DNA of 64,000 nt, from NCBI GenBank assembly GCA_050084985.1, contig JBITNC010000001.1, forward strand, positions 24,924,001 through 24,988,000, in the 5' to 3' direction. The notes beneath the pieces are model-generated. The model saw only the letters and a program-made list of their open reading frames with translations. It ran no database searches and had not been told where the DNA came from. The position numbers were made by a program, and so were the translations under genes. Shown piece after piece: positions 54,345 through 64,000 of the stretch; position 1 is the first letter of the stretch; each line of letters begins with the position of its first letter. Source of the DNA: Nageia nagi. Taxonomy: Eukaryota; Pinophyta.

Positions 54345-57300
54345 ATATTATTAATGTCCAAGGGTGACCAAAAAAATAAGTCAGCAAACTCGAAAGTACA
54401 ATCTAGCTAAATGTAGAAAGTGTTAGGGTCGAAAACCCTAGAAACCGACAAAGCAAAAAGAAAAAAAAAGCTATAAAGCTACACTACACTATATCGAGTG
54501 GAACAGTATCAACACCCTCAATCACATGTAGTCGATTGTAGATTTGTTCACTCCAAGTAAATAATTTCCCAAACTAGAAGGGCAAAGTGAGGCCCATGAG
54601 TCTCTCCTAGCATCCAAGGATCACCTATAGTTGAAAATAAGATGGTGATGTATAATTGTTGTCCACGTTGTGACTAGCTAGTAACTGTCTGAGAAGCGAG
54701 GCAACGTCGTGTCAACCTGAGCCCGTGATTATGCTAAAGAGTATTGTTTGAAGGGTGTTTCCTGCCAATGGGATTTGAGGTAGGCTAGAGGAAAGAATTG
54801 ATCAACCTAGTGGTTTGAGGGCCCTCTAAGGATCGTTGTAAAGACACTCGCCTAAAAAGAGTGATCTCACGTATGAAGAGTGCTAGACATCTCTCGTCGA
54901 GGTAGCAAAAAAAGGTGGAAAACAAACCTCGGGACTCCCTAAATAAGCAATAGTATCATCCCCAAATATGATAGCAGATAGGACATCTGAAGATCAAGGT
55001 GCTCCTCATTCTCTACCTCATGTAGAGAACAAAGTCGTCAAGTCCTATCCAGTTGGGAAATATGATGGTATGTCTCAACAAAGAGATGGTGTGAGCAAAC
55101 TTGGTGTTGGCCGTGGGGAACCCTCAACCCGGAGGACCGCTGATGTTGAAGATAGGCAAGCATGACAATGAGGCCATTAACGATCTATAGAAAATGCTCA
55201 ACGTAGAAAGCCACTTTAGGGCTTAGAAGCTTTGGGGGAGAGACCCAAGTAACTTGAATGTAACAACGGTTGATATCCTCTCTGATAGATTTGTGGAGTG
55301 TCGCCCTCGAAGGTCAAGGATGATGAGATGAGGGACTAAAAGATGCGGTCAATCAATGGAGATGCCCACAAACTATAGTAGCAAACTGGTCTCGGAGTAC
55401 TAGCAACGCCTATGCCCAATGATGCCTATTGATGCAAGCCTCTCCGAAAAGCACAAAGCAAGAAATGGGTACCTCTCATGGCCTATAACAAAGTCGCAAA
55501 ATGTCTAAGTCTATAATAAAAGAAGCGAGCTTGAAAATGGTCTCTAGACGAAGTGGTTGTATGGCAATCTAACTCTGAACAATGCATTGTGGGACTGTTC
55601 ACTTGCAACAGATCATACGTTGAAGCATAATGGTCTAAATTCTCTCAATACGTGACCACTCAACAAGTCCAAAGCTAGGAACCCAAAGCTCTAGTCCATT
55701 GAGAACAATGGGTTTAATAAGGGCATCAAAGAGGAGTGTCTTTGAAGGGATATCCTAGAACTATATCTAGAAGCACTGACGCTCCAAAATGGAGAGTGAA
55801 GCATATCCCTTGCAAAGACATGCATGTGACACTAGCTTCAAGTTGAAAGATGGCCTAGAGAACTAAACTCCTAAGTAGGTGTAAGCAATGGAGATCTCAA
55901 CTATCTCACCTCTATAACAAAAATGGAATCTAGAGAGAGTAGCTCTAAAGGCATTAAAGATGATGACCTTGGTTCTACCGAGGTTGATTGTGAATTGTTT
56001 CTATTCACAGAAACAAGCAAGTGCGTCCAACTGTCTTTGAAGGCCCTAAGGGAAGTGTGATAGGAGGATCACATCATCCGCAAAAAGTAGTAAAGCAATC
56101 TGGATCTAGTAAAGTAGGCAACTATCATTTGAGTGAGTGTGTAGTCGAAGGTAGTCCTCAAGGTCATCAATATATTAGCCACAAAAAATGTGTGAGAGGG
56201 GGCACCCCTGTTTAACCCCAATAGTGCCAGTGACCCTATCTAAAAAACCATCCGCAATCCGAAAACAACCAACAGCTGTCTCATAGAGCCTCATGATGGC
56301 AGTAACAAAGGTGTCAAAAATACCAATAGTCTGCAATCTCTGGCAAAGAAGATGTCGTGGGATAGTGTCAAAGGCCTTCCTAAAGTCAACAAAACAACAA
56401 AAAACCTTAGAGGATCTCTGGCAAGCCTCCTCAATGATAGCTCTAAGCATGAAATATGATCTATAGTCTGAAAGTATCTCCTGAAACCAGCCTACCCTCG
56501 AGCCCTGAGATCCCTCCACTCTAGGTGGTCCGATAACATCACGTCCAAAACTATGGCACAAAGTTTGGCAAGGGTATGCCCAAACATGATTGTCCTGTAA
56601 TTGTTCGGATTAGAACAATCTCCTACCTTGTGGATAGGATGAATGATGTGTTGTGACCATAGAATAAAAATACGGTTTTTGGAAAATACGACCCAAGGCT
56701 AAATACAAAAAATACGTCAAAAATGGCAAAAAAATACAGGAAAAACGAAGAAAAAATGCAAAAATTACTATAGAAGGTAAGTATTTTTAAAATACAGTTA
56801 AATAGGGGACCCGTGAAAATACGCATTTAAATGGAGTTTTTTAATTCTATGGTTGTGACCAAGAAGGGGGAAATACTGAACACACGACCTCGTTAAATAA
56901 GTCAGCAATAGGAGAGGCAAGTAGATCACCACCAAGTTTCAGAAACTCAGCTTGTAGGCCTTCCCAATCAGCTGCCTAACCAGAACAAAGTTTTCATATG
57001 GCTCTATGAACATTTTTTGGAACAAATAACTGACTTGAAAGGGAGATTGATGATATGTGCGAATTGTGTTGGATGGGGATATCGTAGAGTGAACAAGCAT
57101 ATGAGACCCAAGATTGGCGATCAATGTCAGATGGGAGAGGTTTCCTCGAGAGGAGGGTACGGAAAAAGGTCTTAGGGGAGTGGTGGAGGGAATTAATGAG
57201 AGACTATCGAGTAGCAACAAGAAACTGACGTTTCTTGTGGCGAAGCACACGATACTCTCATGATGGATGGCACAGAGAAGAGGTCATGAGAGAGGGCAAA

Positions 57301-59000
57301 GCGAAGTCTCTAGTGCATGGACTTACACTCTGCATCGAACAAACGATTCCTGGGACAAGATCCAAGATAGCAGGAAAAACAGGAGTGGTGCGTCCTATGC
57401 AAGAAAGTGCAAAGGGTTGCCTCCCAAAGTATACTAGGTAAAAACCTGTAAGTGGCAATAATGGTAGAGGGAGGGGAGAGCAAACTGGCTCTGCTAGCAA
57501 GAAGTGCAGAAAGGCAAGAAGTATGCTGGTCGACATAGTCAATGCTAAAAGGGATCATGGGATGACGAGTGCAAAGGGGAGTAGAAGAGAGGATGAAGGT
57601 GTGGGGATGGAGTTCACGAGGAGGACAAAGGATATGGCAGCATGATCAACAAGGGGAAGACGATGGGAGACAATAAGATGTTGAATACATGGAAGTGAAT
57701 GTAAACCAGCTAAGACATAGTTTACCACACTTGCTCCTCTGCTATGGGGAAAAAAGGTGAATCTATTGGAGGTAGGAAAGCATGGGAGTCCGTTAAGAAT
57801 GAAGAGACCATGTGATTCACCAAGATGAAGAAGATGTCGACCATAAGCTGTAACAAAAGCATTCCTATTTGTTGAAGTCCTTTGCATGCCAAAGTCACAT
57901 AGGTCCTGCTCTCAAATACAAAATGCATCGTCTTCTAGCTCATGTATAGGTGTCTGAAAATCCCTAGTCCTGGCATTAAAATCCCCTAAGATGATGACAT
58001 CTCCCAAGGTAGAATAACATGTGATATCTCTATAGATGTCTATGAACATGTCTCCATCTGTATGAAGAACAAAAGATGATGAGGCTAGTGGGAAGTAGCA
58101 AGTAGAAAGGAAGACATCTCGACAAGTAGGGAGGCCACTCCGAATCCGGATCCACAGGTATCACAAGTGGGAATCTGTTGAAAGTAAGGAGATGTGTGAG
58201 AACAAAAGTCATCTCAAATGAGGTAGGCTACACCTCCTAAACAACGAACCCCTCTTGATCGCCTAGTGTCATGTCTAAAAGTGGAAAGCCAGTAAAAACC
58301 TATGATGTTGGGGAGTGCCCACTCAAGGCTCTCATGAATCTCAATAAAACCAAAACGTGCCATGAAGATATCACATCCTAGCAAGTGCCTAGTGAGGACC
58401 ACAATGCACCATTACAATTCCAACAAGCAATGTTGAGCCTATCATTGTTTACTAAGACTTAGGAACACCTTCATTTAGGAGGCCTTGGAGCACAACTCTA
58501 CAATCACGAATAACAACCCATTTGTTTTCCATATGTGCAGCAACAACTAGGGCTCGAGCCTTATGTAACTCAACTATTTGAAGTCTTGTGAGATTTTCAT
58601 CCAAGTAAATTTTGGGTGTAAGAGAAAATAGTTTCTTCTTAGCTCGTAAGGCCTATAAACGATCACTTGTTGTTTGGAATCGGATAACAAGAGTATCATC
58701 TGGTGTAGTCCAAGCTTTCTCAAAGCTAATGTTTTTCAAGACCAAAGTGTCATGAAGGAATGTGTCCAGTCTGTAAGGGAATAGTGTTTTTGGGAAGGTC
58801 ACGAACTTGGAGGTTAAGCTCCTTAGTAAGGCGAACCTTTTCCTTTGCAAATTTGGCTTGAACAACCAAGTCAATAACACGGGAAGTTTTCTTACCCTTG
58901 GCTACCTGAACCCATGAATTGTGTTCCTCTACTTGTTTCTGGATAGACTATTAGTGAACAATAGTTTCCTGCTCGAGTTGTTCATGTTGTGTTCCTGATT
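54345..59000 (-). mobile_element. Near-full-length LINE (non-LTR retrotransposon), copy A
   Basis: Minus-strand order: ORF1 C-terminus about 58920-58490 (KFAKEKVRLTKELNLQVRDL, then DDTLVIRFQTTSDRL and LARRAKKKLFSL-like); ORF2 from about 58445 with LNIACWNCNGAL, the endonuclease start; endonuclease blocks at 58402-57555 (ARFGFIEIHESLEW; HLGESHGLFILNGLPCFPTS; SHRLPLVDHAA); reverse transcriptase 56561-55900 (CCFVDFRKAFDTIPRHLLCQ; GTIGVKQGCPLS; LLLFADDVILLSH with FADD at 56084-56073); and a zinc-finger-like tail near 54950-54900. The 3' end is around 54345. Frame breaks occur throughout. ORF2 nicks DNA and copies its RNA at the nick. Confidence 0.82.
55000..58445 (-). pseudogene. LINE ORF2: endonuclease plus reverse transcriptase (broken)
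   Basis: This is the main coding part of copy A. The endonuclease (exonuclease-endonuclease-phosphatase fold) spans about 58445-57500; the D-H end is visible as PLVDHA. A less conserved linker lies at 57500-56600. Reverse transcriptase carries the K-A-F-D block (RKAFDTIP), the GVKQGCPLS fingers/palm block, and FADD with both catalytic aspartates. Stops and frame shifts separate all of these. The stretch 56640-56840 looks foreign (A-rich, with repeated 'aaaaatacg') and may be a small insert in ORF2. Confidence 0.75.
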
Positions 59001-60430
59001 GAAGATTGTTCATGGATATTTTCTCATGACTACTGCAAGAAGAGTGGCCAAAGATGAGCTCAAAAAAGTAGCTATGATAGTCAAATCAAGCGTCCAATAA
59101 ATTCTGATGATCCAAAACAGATCTCAAGCAAATATCAGCAAATTCAATTACAATCAGACCCAACTAGGGCATCCAATATACAAATACAAACCCTAGTGTG
59201 CAAATGTTGGGCTTCCACAAACACAATATCACCACACTATGCCAACAATGGGTCTTCCTAGCACATACACACCCTTCAATGCCAACGAAAGGCCAAATAC
59301 AACCATACACAACACAATAATGCCCACAAAGCCAACGTTTGGCCAACACATGCACAAATGCACCAAACGATGCCAAAACAAGAATACAATACTGAGATCC
59401 AAAGTACCCATGGCTTATATTATCATAAATGATGAGATACAATACATAAGCAATCCCAAAGGGCTAACGTCAACCTCTTGGGAGCTAAACTAGGTCAGAC
59501 AAACTATTTGATGATGTTGGACGTACAATGCGACAGCAACGCCTCCTCACAATTTGACTCCTACCCATCGAAGGGGCCCTCCTCAAATCTGGATAACCAC
59601 TCGCATGGTAGAGACTCCACCTCGAATACTACCCAGTGGGAATGGTGCTCCACCAATGCCATAGATTGCCAAGATCCCTCAGCTTGACAATCCTCTTAAG
59701 TGCTCCACCTAAGGAAAACACTCAACACTCTGCTAAGGTTGTGTCCACCAGATGATATGTAAGAGTAGAAGTAATAATTATCCAAAGTGTCCATCAATGG
59801 GGCTCCAAGCCTCCTTTATAGCCTTCTCAATCGTGGGATCTGGCCTCGAAGTCATCACCTAAATCCATGATGACCCCAACGTTAGCTCACATAAATGCTC
59901 AACACTGGGTCCAGGGGGTGCCACGAATGCCCATGTGGGTCAAGGGATCATGCGTGGGGGCCTAAGTGTCAAGCTATGCCAACGTGGGACCTAAGAATCA
60001 TCCCAAGGCTGGCGCTAACACTTAAGTGTCTTATCCAAACCACAAGTTTACAAATTCGTCTTGGAATTCCCACAATCAATCCTCGGGATCTCCAAGCTCA
60101 ATACAACATAAAAACACACATAACTAAACCTGGGAGGGAAACGTCCCACTAGGGGCTCACAAGTGGGGTCAATGACCCATTAAATCCGATCCCAAGTTTA
60201 CATCCCGCTAATGACAAAAATAAGACATAAGGAACATTACTAAGATGTTCCAAATGGACACTACTATTCTTTATTATAATACAAAAGGAACATCACATAA
60301 ATAAGAGTTATGGTGAGTATTAGAAGACTCCAACAGAATGGAAGGCAAATTAAGAGGACACATTGAGACTGAAACTCCAAAACATGGCATACAAAAGGTA
60401 TCTAAATAAAGATTGAAAAACTCCAAATGC
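59001..60430. other. Spacer between LINE copies; no gene recognised
   Basis: 59490-60180 is less AT-rich than its surroundings and has short open frames without known motifs. It may be an LTR or other repeat, but no ends or duplicate could be identified. Confidence 0.3.
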
Positions 60431-60431
60431 A

Positions 60432-61270
60432 ACTAGACTGAAAATATACAAATGTCTATGGATGAGCAGAAATAGGTCAATGGAACTCAACAATACAATC
60501 CAATGAAAAGAAAAAGCATTGAGGTTGAAGACCCTAGGGACTGACATAAAAACTATAAAACTACAATAGCAAAGGAATGGTCGAAGAATATCTAATAAAA
60601 ATACCTACCTAGTAAAAACCATACAAGTGTGAACAAACTTGCTTGCCACAAGTCCAAGATGGTAGGAATGTCATCATCCATTATTGCGATGGGGCCAGAA
60701 TGCTTTGAACTAGAAGGACTAAGTGAGGTCTTCCTAAAGTCTCTCCTAACACCCAAGGTCAAAGGACCCTCTATGGTAGAAATAAAGTTAGTGATATGCA
60801 TTTGTCTTCCACGTCCAAGGTGTAGGTGGGAAGGGATACATAGTCCACGCTAATAATAAGCATATGAGTGGTGGCCTAGAGGGTCAAGGCGAGTGTACAA
60901 GGGTACACTGGTAGCTATATGTGAATTTAGAAGTTGTCATGTCAACCTATACTTGCAGATTTGCTAAGCAATATTGTTTGGAATGGGTTGGAAAAGGAGT
61001 TGATCAACCTACTAGCCTAAGGAATCTCTACAAATTCTTGTAGGGCTCTACGTCTTAAGGTAGTGACCTCTCATAGGAAAAGGGCCAAGCGTCTTTGGTG
61101 GGGATAATAAAAGAAAATGGATATGGAACCTCTAGACTATTTGTACAAGCAATAGTACCTCCCTCAAATCTCACAATATTTGAGGCATCGAAATATCAAG
61201 AGCTTCTCATTCTCCACCTCCTTGAGATATTAAAGCCGACAAGTCCTATCATGTTGAGGAATCTGATTCT
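60432..61270 (-). mobile_element. LINE 3' end (5'-truncated), copy C
   Basis: It aligns block by block with the 3' part of copy A: gaccctagggactgacataa (60530) with aaccctagaaaccgacaaag (54441), and gagcttctcattctccacct (61199) with gtgctcctcattctctacct (54998). The minus strand reads FFYYPHQRRLALFL, the degraded end of ORF2. The 3' terminus lies near 60432, next to 'atatacaaatgtctatgg'. Confidence 0.65.
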
Positions 61271-61389
61271 TAACAATTAATGCACCTCAAATAAAACCAA
61301 GCAATCCCATAGTATATGTTCCATTCTGATATCACTTGCATCAAGAGTTCATAAATAGACCAATTACAAGTACCTAATTTGGAAGTTTG

Positions 61390-64000
61390 ATTCTCTCTTC
61401 AGGTTTTACCTAGATATCTACCTACATGACTTCATGTCGCACTAGTTTCAGTGGTCAAGGTTCGGGAGGTGTGGCCTTTCTAGTCAAAGATTGTTTACTT
61501 CCCAAGATCTGCATAGAGGCATTTGATATTCACGCTCGACACATATGGATCTCTTTGATGAGGACCCCACCCCTCAAGAGATTATATATCATTGGATGCT
61601 ACTACCCACCTGTAGCTTCGAGCTATGCCATTCGAGACACATGAGAATACCCCTATATTAATCTCTTTCAGAGATTACCAAATAATTCATTTAGGGGAAG
61701 ATTATGTTGATGGGAGGTTTGTATAGACCTAGTATTTTGATAGCATTGTTGATCCGCTTAACATCAAGGTGCTTGACCATCCCCTACTTTTTTAGAGAGA
61801 TTCAGCAGACCTCACTTCTCCTTCAAGTTATGACAGATTCCTTCTCAATCTTGGTGAGACTCATGATCTTCTGATTCTCAATGGTATTGCTCGATTCCCT
61901 CAATCCAGACACCACACCTGCTTTCCCCATGTCAGACGTTCCAGTGTTGTTGATTATATCCTTTCCAATCCCTCACTCATACATGAAATTATTACTATCC
62001 AGGAATCAAATAAAATATTCAAAATTTGTCCAAAATTTGCCCTAAGGTTGGACGTCAATCTACAACACTCAAATGGAGTAAAAATAGCTCAAAGGGCTAG
62101 ACAACTGGCTTAAAATACCAGATCTAGCAAAAAACACTCCACAAAGCTCAATTGGTTGGACATCTGAGTCCAGAAGGCGGAATGATGTACCAAATGAAGC
62201 AAACTCTCCTCCAATACTAAACGCCACACTGTTAGGGCCTCAAACCCCCAAATTTGAACACTAAAATAACAATGAATCACTCCACAAGTTGGACTCGCCA
62301 GTGAAGGTCTCCCAACTATTGGAGCGAATGCTCTGGAGTACCTCGTGAACCCGGTGAAGAATCCACTCCTATGAACACAAGAATTTTCATCCTTGGTTCA
62401 CCAAAGCTACTCAACGATTTTCGTCCTCAAGAAGCCTCTTTACTGGAATTTTTCATCCATAGGAAGGGATGGGAAGCGACAAATCACTCACTCAAGAGAT
62501 AGAAGAAGATAGATAACCAAGATGATCTCCAAATGAGACACCTCATGCTTAAACAGTTGGACATCTCATTATAGATATCAAGTCATCCCATTACATCATT
62601 ACATTGGAGAACATTATTTAATGCCTCATTTACAATAAAATACTCCTAACTATGGACATCCCACCTAAATGTGATAATAACGTCTAACAAGTCTACAAAT
62701 GCCATCTTGGGCCCACAAAAGATACAAAACTCTCCTAAAATGTCCTTAGAAGAGAGACATATCATTCAAATGCTCAATTGTAGCATTTTTGCATCTTAAA
62801 TGAGATGGCCCACCCATAGGAACAATGTAAATGCATCAAAATACATGAAAATACATCTAGGATCACAAAATATCATTATCCCTTCCTTTGAAGAGAAGCA
62901 ACCCACTCCAAGAGACAATACGGAAGCATGAAAATACAAAAATAAGTGGGACATCAAATTTTGGGACATTACAAACTTTCGTTAGCTGATCACGCACACC
63001 TCATTTTCTCCTTGTTAACTCACCCTACAACGTCCCCCCTCACCACCATTTCCACCCCCAACGCCCCTCAAACGATCATCTTTTTTGATTCAGACCATGA
63101 TCCTCTCTACAATAACATCTTGCAACAGTAACTCATTGGCCTCTATTCACTCCCTTTGATTGAGGATCAAGCACTCTTTTTGGTCGATTCTCTCCGCTCT
63201 GCAACCCTCCAAGTCTTCCCACACAAAATTAGCCCCCCTTGCACTCTTCCATCAAAACATTGTTCGATGAATCTTTGGGTTATTTTTATTGCAAAGATTC
63301 CCACCGTTGCCTCCGACGATCCATTGCCTTAGATCCCAACTCCTGCATCGCTCCTACCGTTGTCTCCTTAGCACTACAAAACACCACTTCTTAACCAAAA
63401 GAACATCAAGATTATTACCTCTCCACTCCAATCCCAAATCCTTCTAGTCCTCCTTCCTCCCCAAGTAACACGTCACGAGTTCCATCTCCCTTCAATCCTG
63501 GAAGGAGTACACCTCTAGTCTTTACACTATCATCGAACAAACTCCATCCATTTGTTTCCTCTGGCCTCCCCCCTCGAACTTCTTTTCCCCTGCCGTCATC
63601 CATGCGACCATTTAGAAACTTAACACAAGGAAAGCTCTCGACATTGAAAACCTTCAAGTTGAGTTCTTCAAGCATGCTAAATTCACCCTTCCTCTCTAGG
63701 CTCTTTAACAATGTTATCTATATAGGTTTTCCATCTTTTTGGACCTCTAACATCATCCATCCCATCTTCAAATCTGGTGATCCCCACGAGCCAAGCAATT
63801 ATCACACCATCCTGACTAACCACACTTTTGCCAAGTCATATCCCACAATCATCAAGGAGGGGTACATTTCTCAAATGGCAAACGTTAGGGGGTTCTGAGC
63901 AGGTGGTCAGGCAAGCTTTCGTAGAGACCATCGCACCACTGATCATGTTTTTACCCTCATGGCAATTATCAAGGAGGCTAGATTTTGAAAGTCCCTAGCC
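61390..64000 (+). mobile_element. LINE endonuclease and reverse-transcriptase N-terminus, copy B (runs off the window)
   Basis: The plus strand reads GQGSGGVAFLVKDCLLPKIC, then RLYIIGCYYPPVASSYAI (61426-61640), then LLNLGETHDLLILNG and SSVVDYILSNPSLIHEIITI, the endonuclease. After an inserted LTR it resumes SLADHAHLIFSLL (62980). Further on come STLKTFKLSSS and NNVIYIGFPSFWTS, then IHPIFKSGDPHEPSNYHTI and, at 63893-63960, AGGQASFRRDHRTTDHVFTL, the reverse-transcriptase front end. It belongs to the same superfamily as copy A but in the opposite orientation. Stops and shifts are frequent. Confidence 0.78.
62027..62973 (-). repeat. Solo LTR inserted in LINE copy B
   Basis: Read on the minus strand it starts TGTAATGTCCC at 62973 and ends TTTTGGACA at 62027 (947 bp). 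The flanks are AAATT (62022-62026) and AACTT (62974-62978), a target duplication with one change. Removing the segment and one flank copy brings the LINE endonuclease frame back (...NKIFKI then SLADHAHL), which supports these borders. The end TGTAATGTCCC is shared with the solo LTR at 47893, though the bodies differ. Confidence 0.8.

Overview
The window looks like nuclear DNA of a seed plant with a very large, slowly turning-over genome, most likely a conifer or other gymnosperm. The grounds are a conserved plant gene stretched over at least 34.7 kb by introns of about 20.1 and 10.9 kb, old and heavily mutated retroelements nested in one another, and plant-type tRNA-Met primer sites. There is no bacterial operon, rRNA, tRNA or CRISPR array.

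The one recognisable host gene is on the minus strand. It is an endosomal Na+(K+)/H+ antiporter of the NHX5/NHX6 class. I resolved fifteen coding exons in three clusters (49818-49201, 29069-28051, 17200-15072), with GT-AG borders and consistent phases from the FGESVLNDA motif to the stop codon. Its 5' exons lie outside the window or were not found. A one-base deficit in a G run (16981-16985) shifts the frame in the exon for the GLRGA helix, so the locus is either decaying or carries an assembly error. A short PPR fragment lies downstream at 13860-14050.

Region by region. 1-720 is a LINE-1 ORF2 tail. 830-8360 is an unidentified element-type reading frame split by a complete 5.1-kb non-coding LTR element (2271-7417). 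9230-12570 is a Ty3/gypsy integrase split by about 2 kb that starts with a fold-back element. 15072-49818 is the antiporter locus. Its 10.9-kb intron holds a retroposon with a 10-bp duplication (17599-18860), a large unidentified element with a hairpin/TATA repeat array and a long degenerate reading frame (19277-about 26900), and a SINE-like insert (26938-27173). Its 20.1-kb intron holds a hAT transposase pseudogene (30770-32520 plus 41683-42000), two half gypsy elements placed head to head (32740-38535), a second hAT tail, a gag-like fragment and a solo LTR (47893-48958).

50933-64000 is a field of non-LTR elements: three minus-strand LINE copies and one plus-strand copy running off the end, the latter interrupted by a solo LTR (62027-62973). 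The elements do not work together. They form a layered record of insertion, nesting and decay around one host gene.
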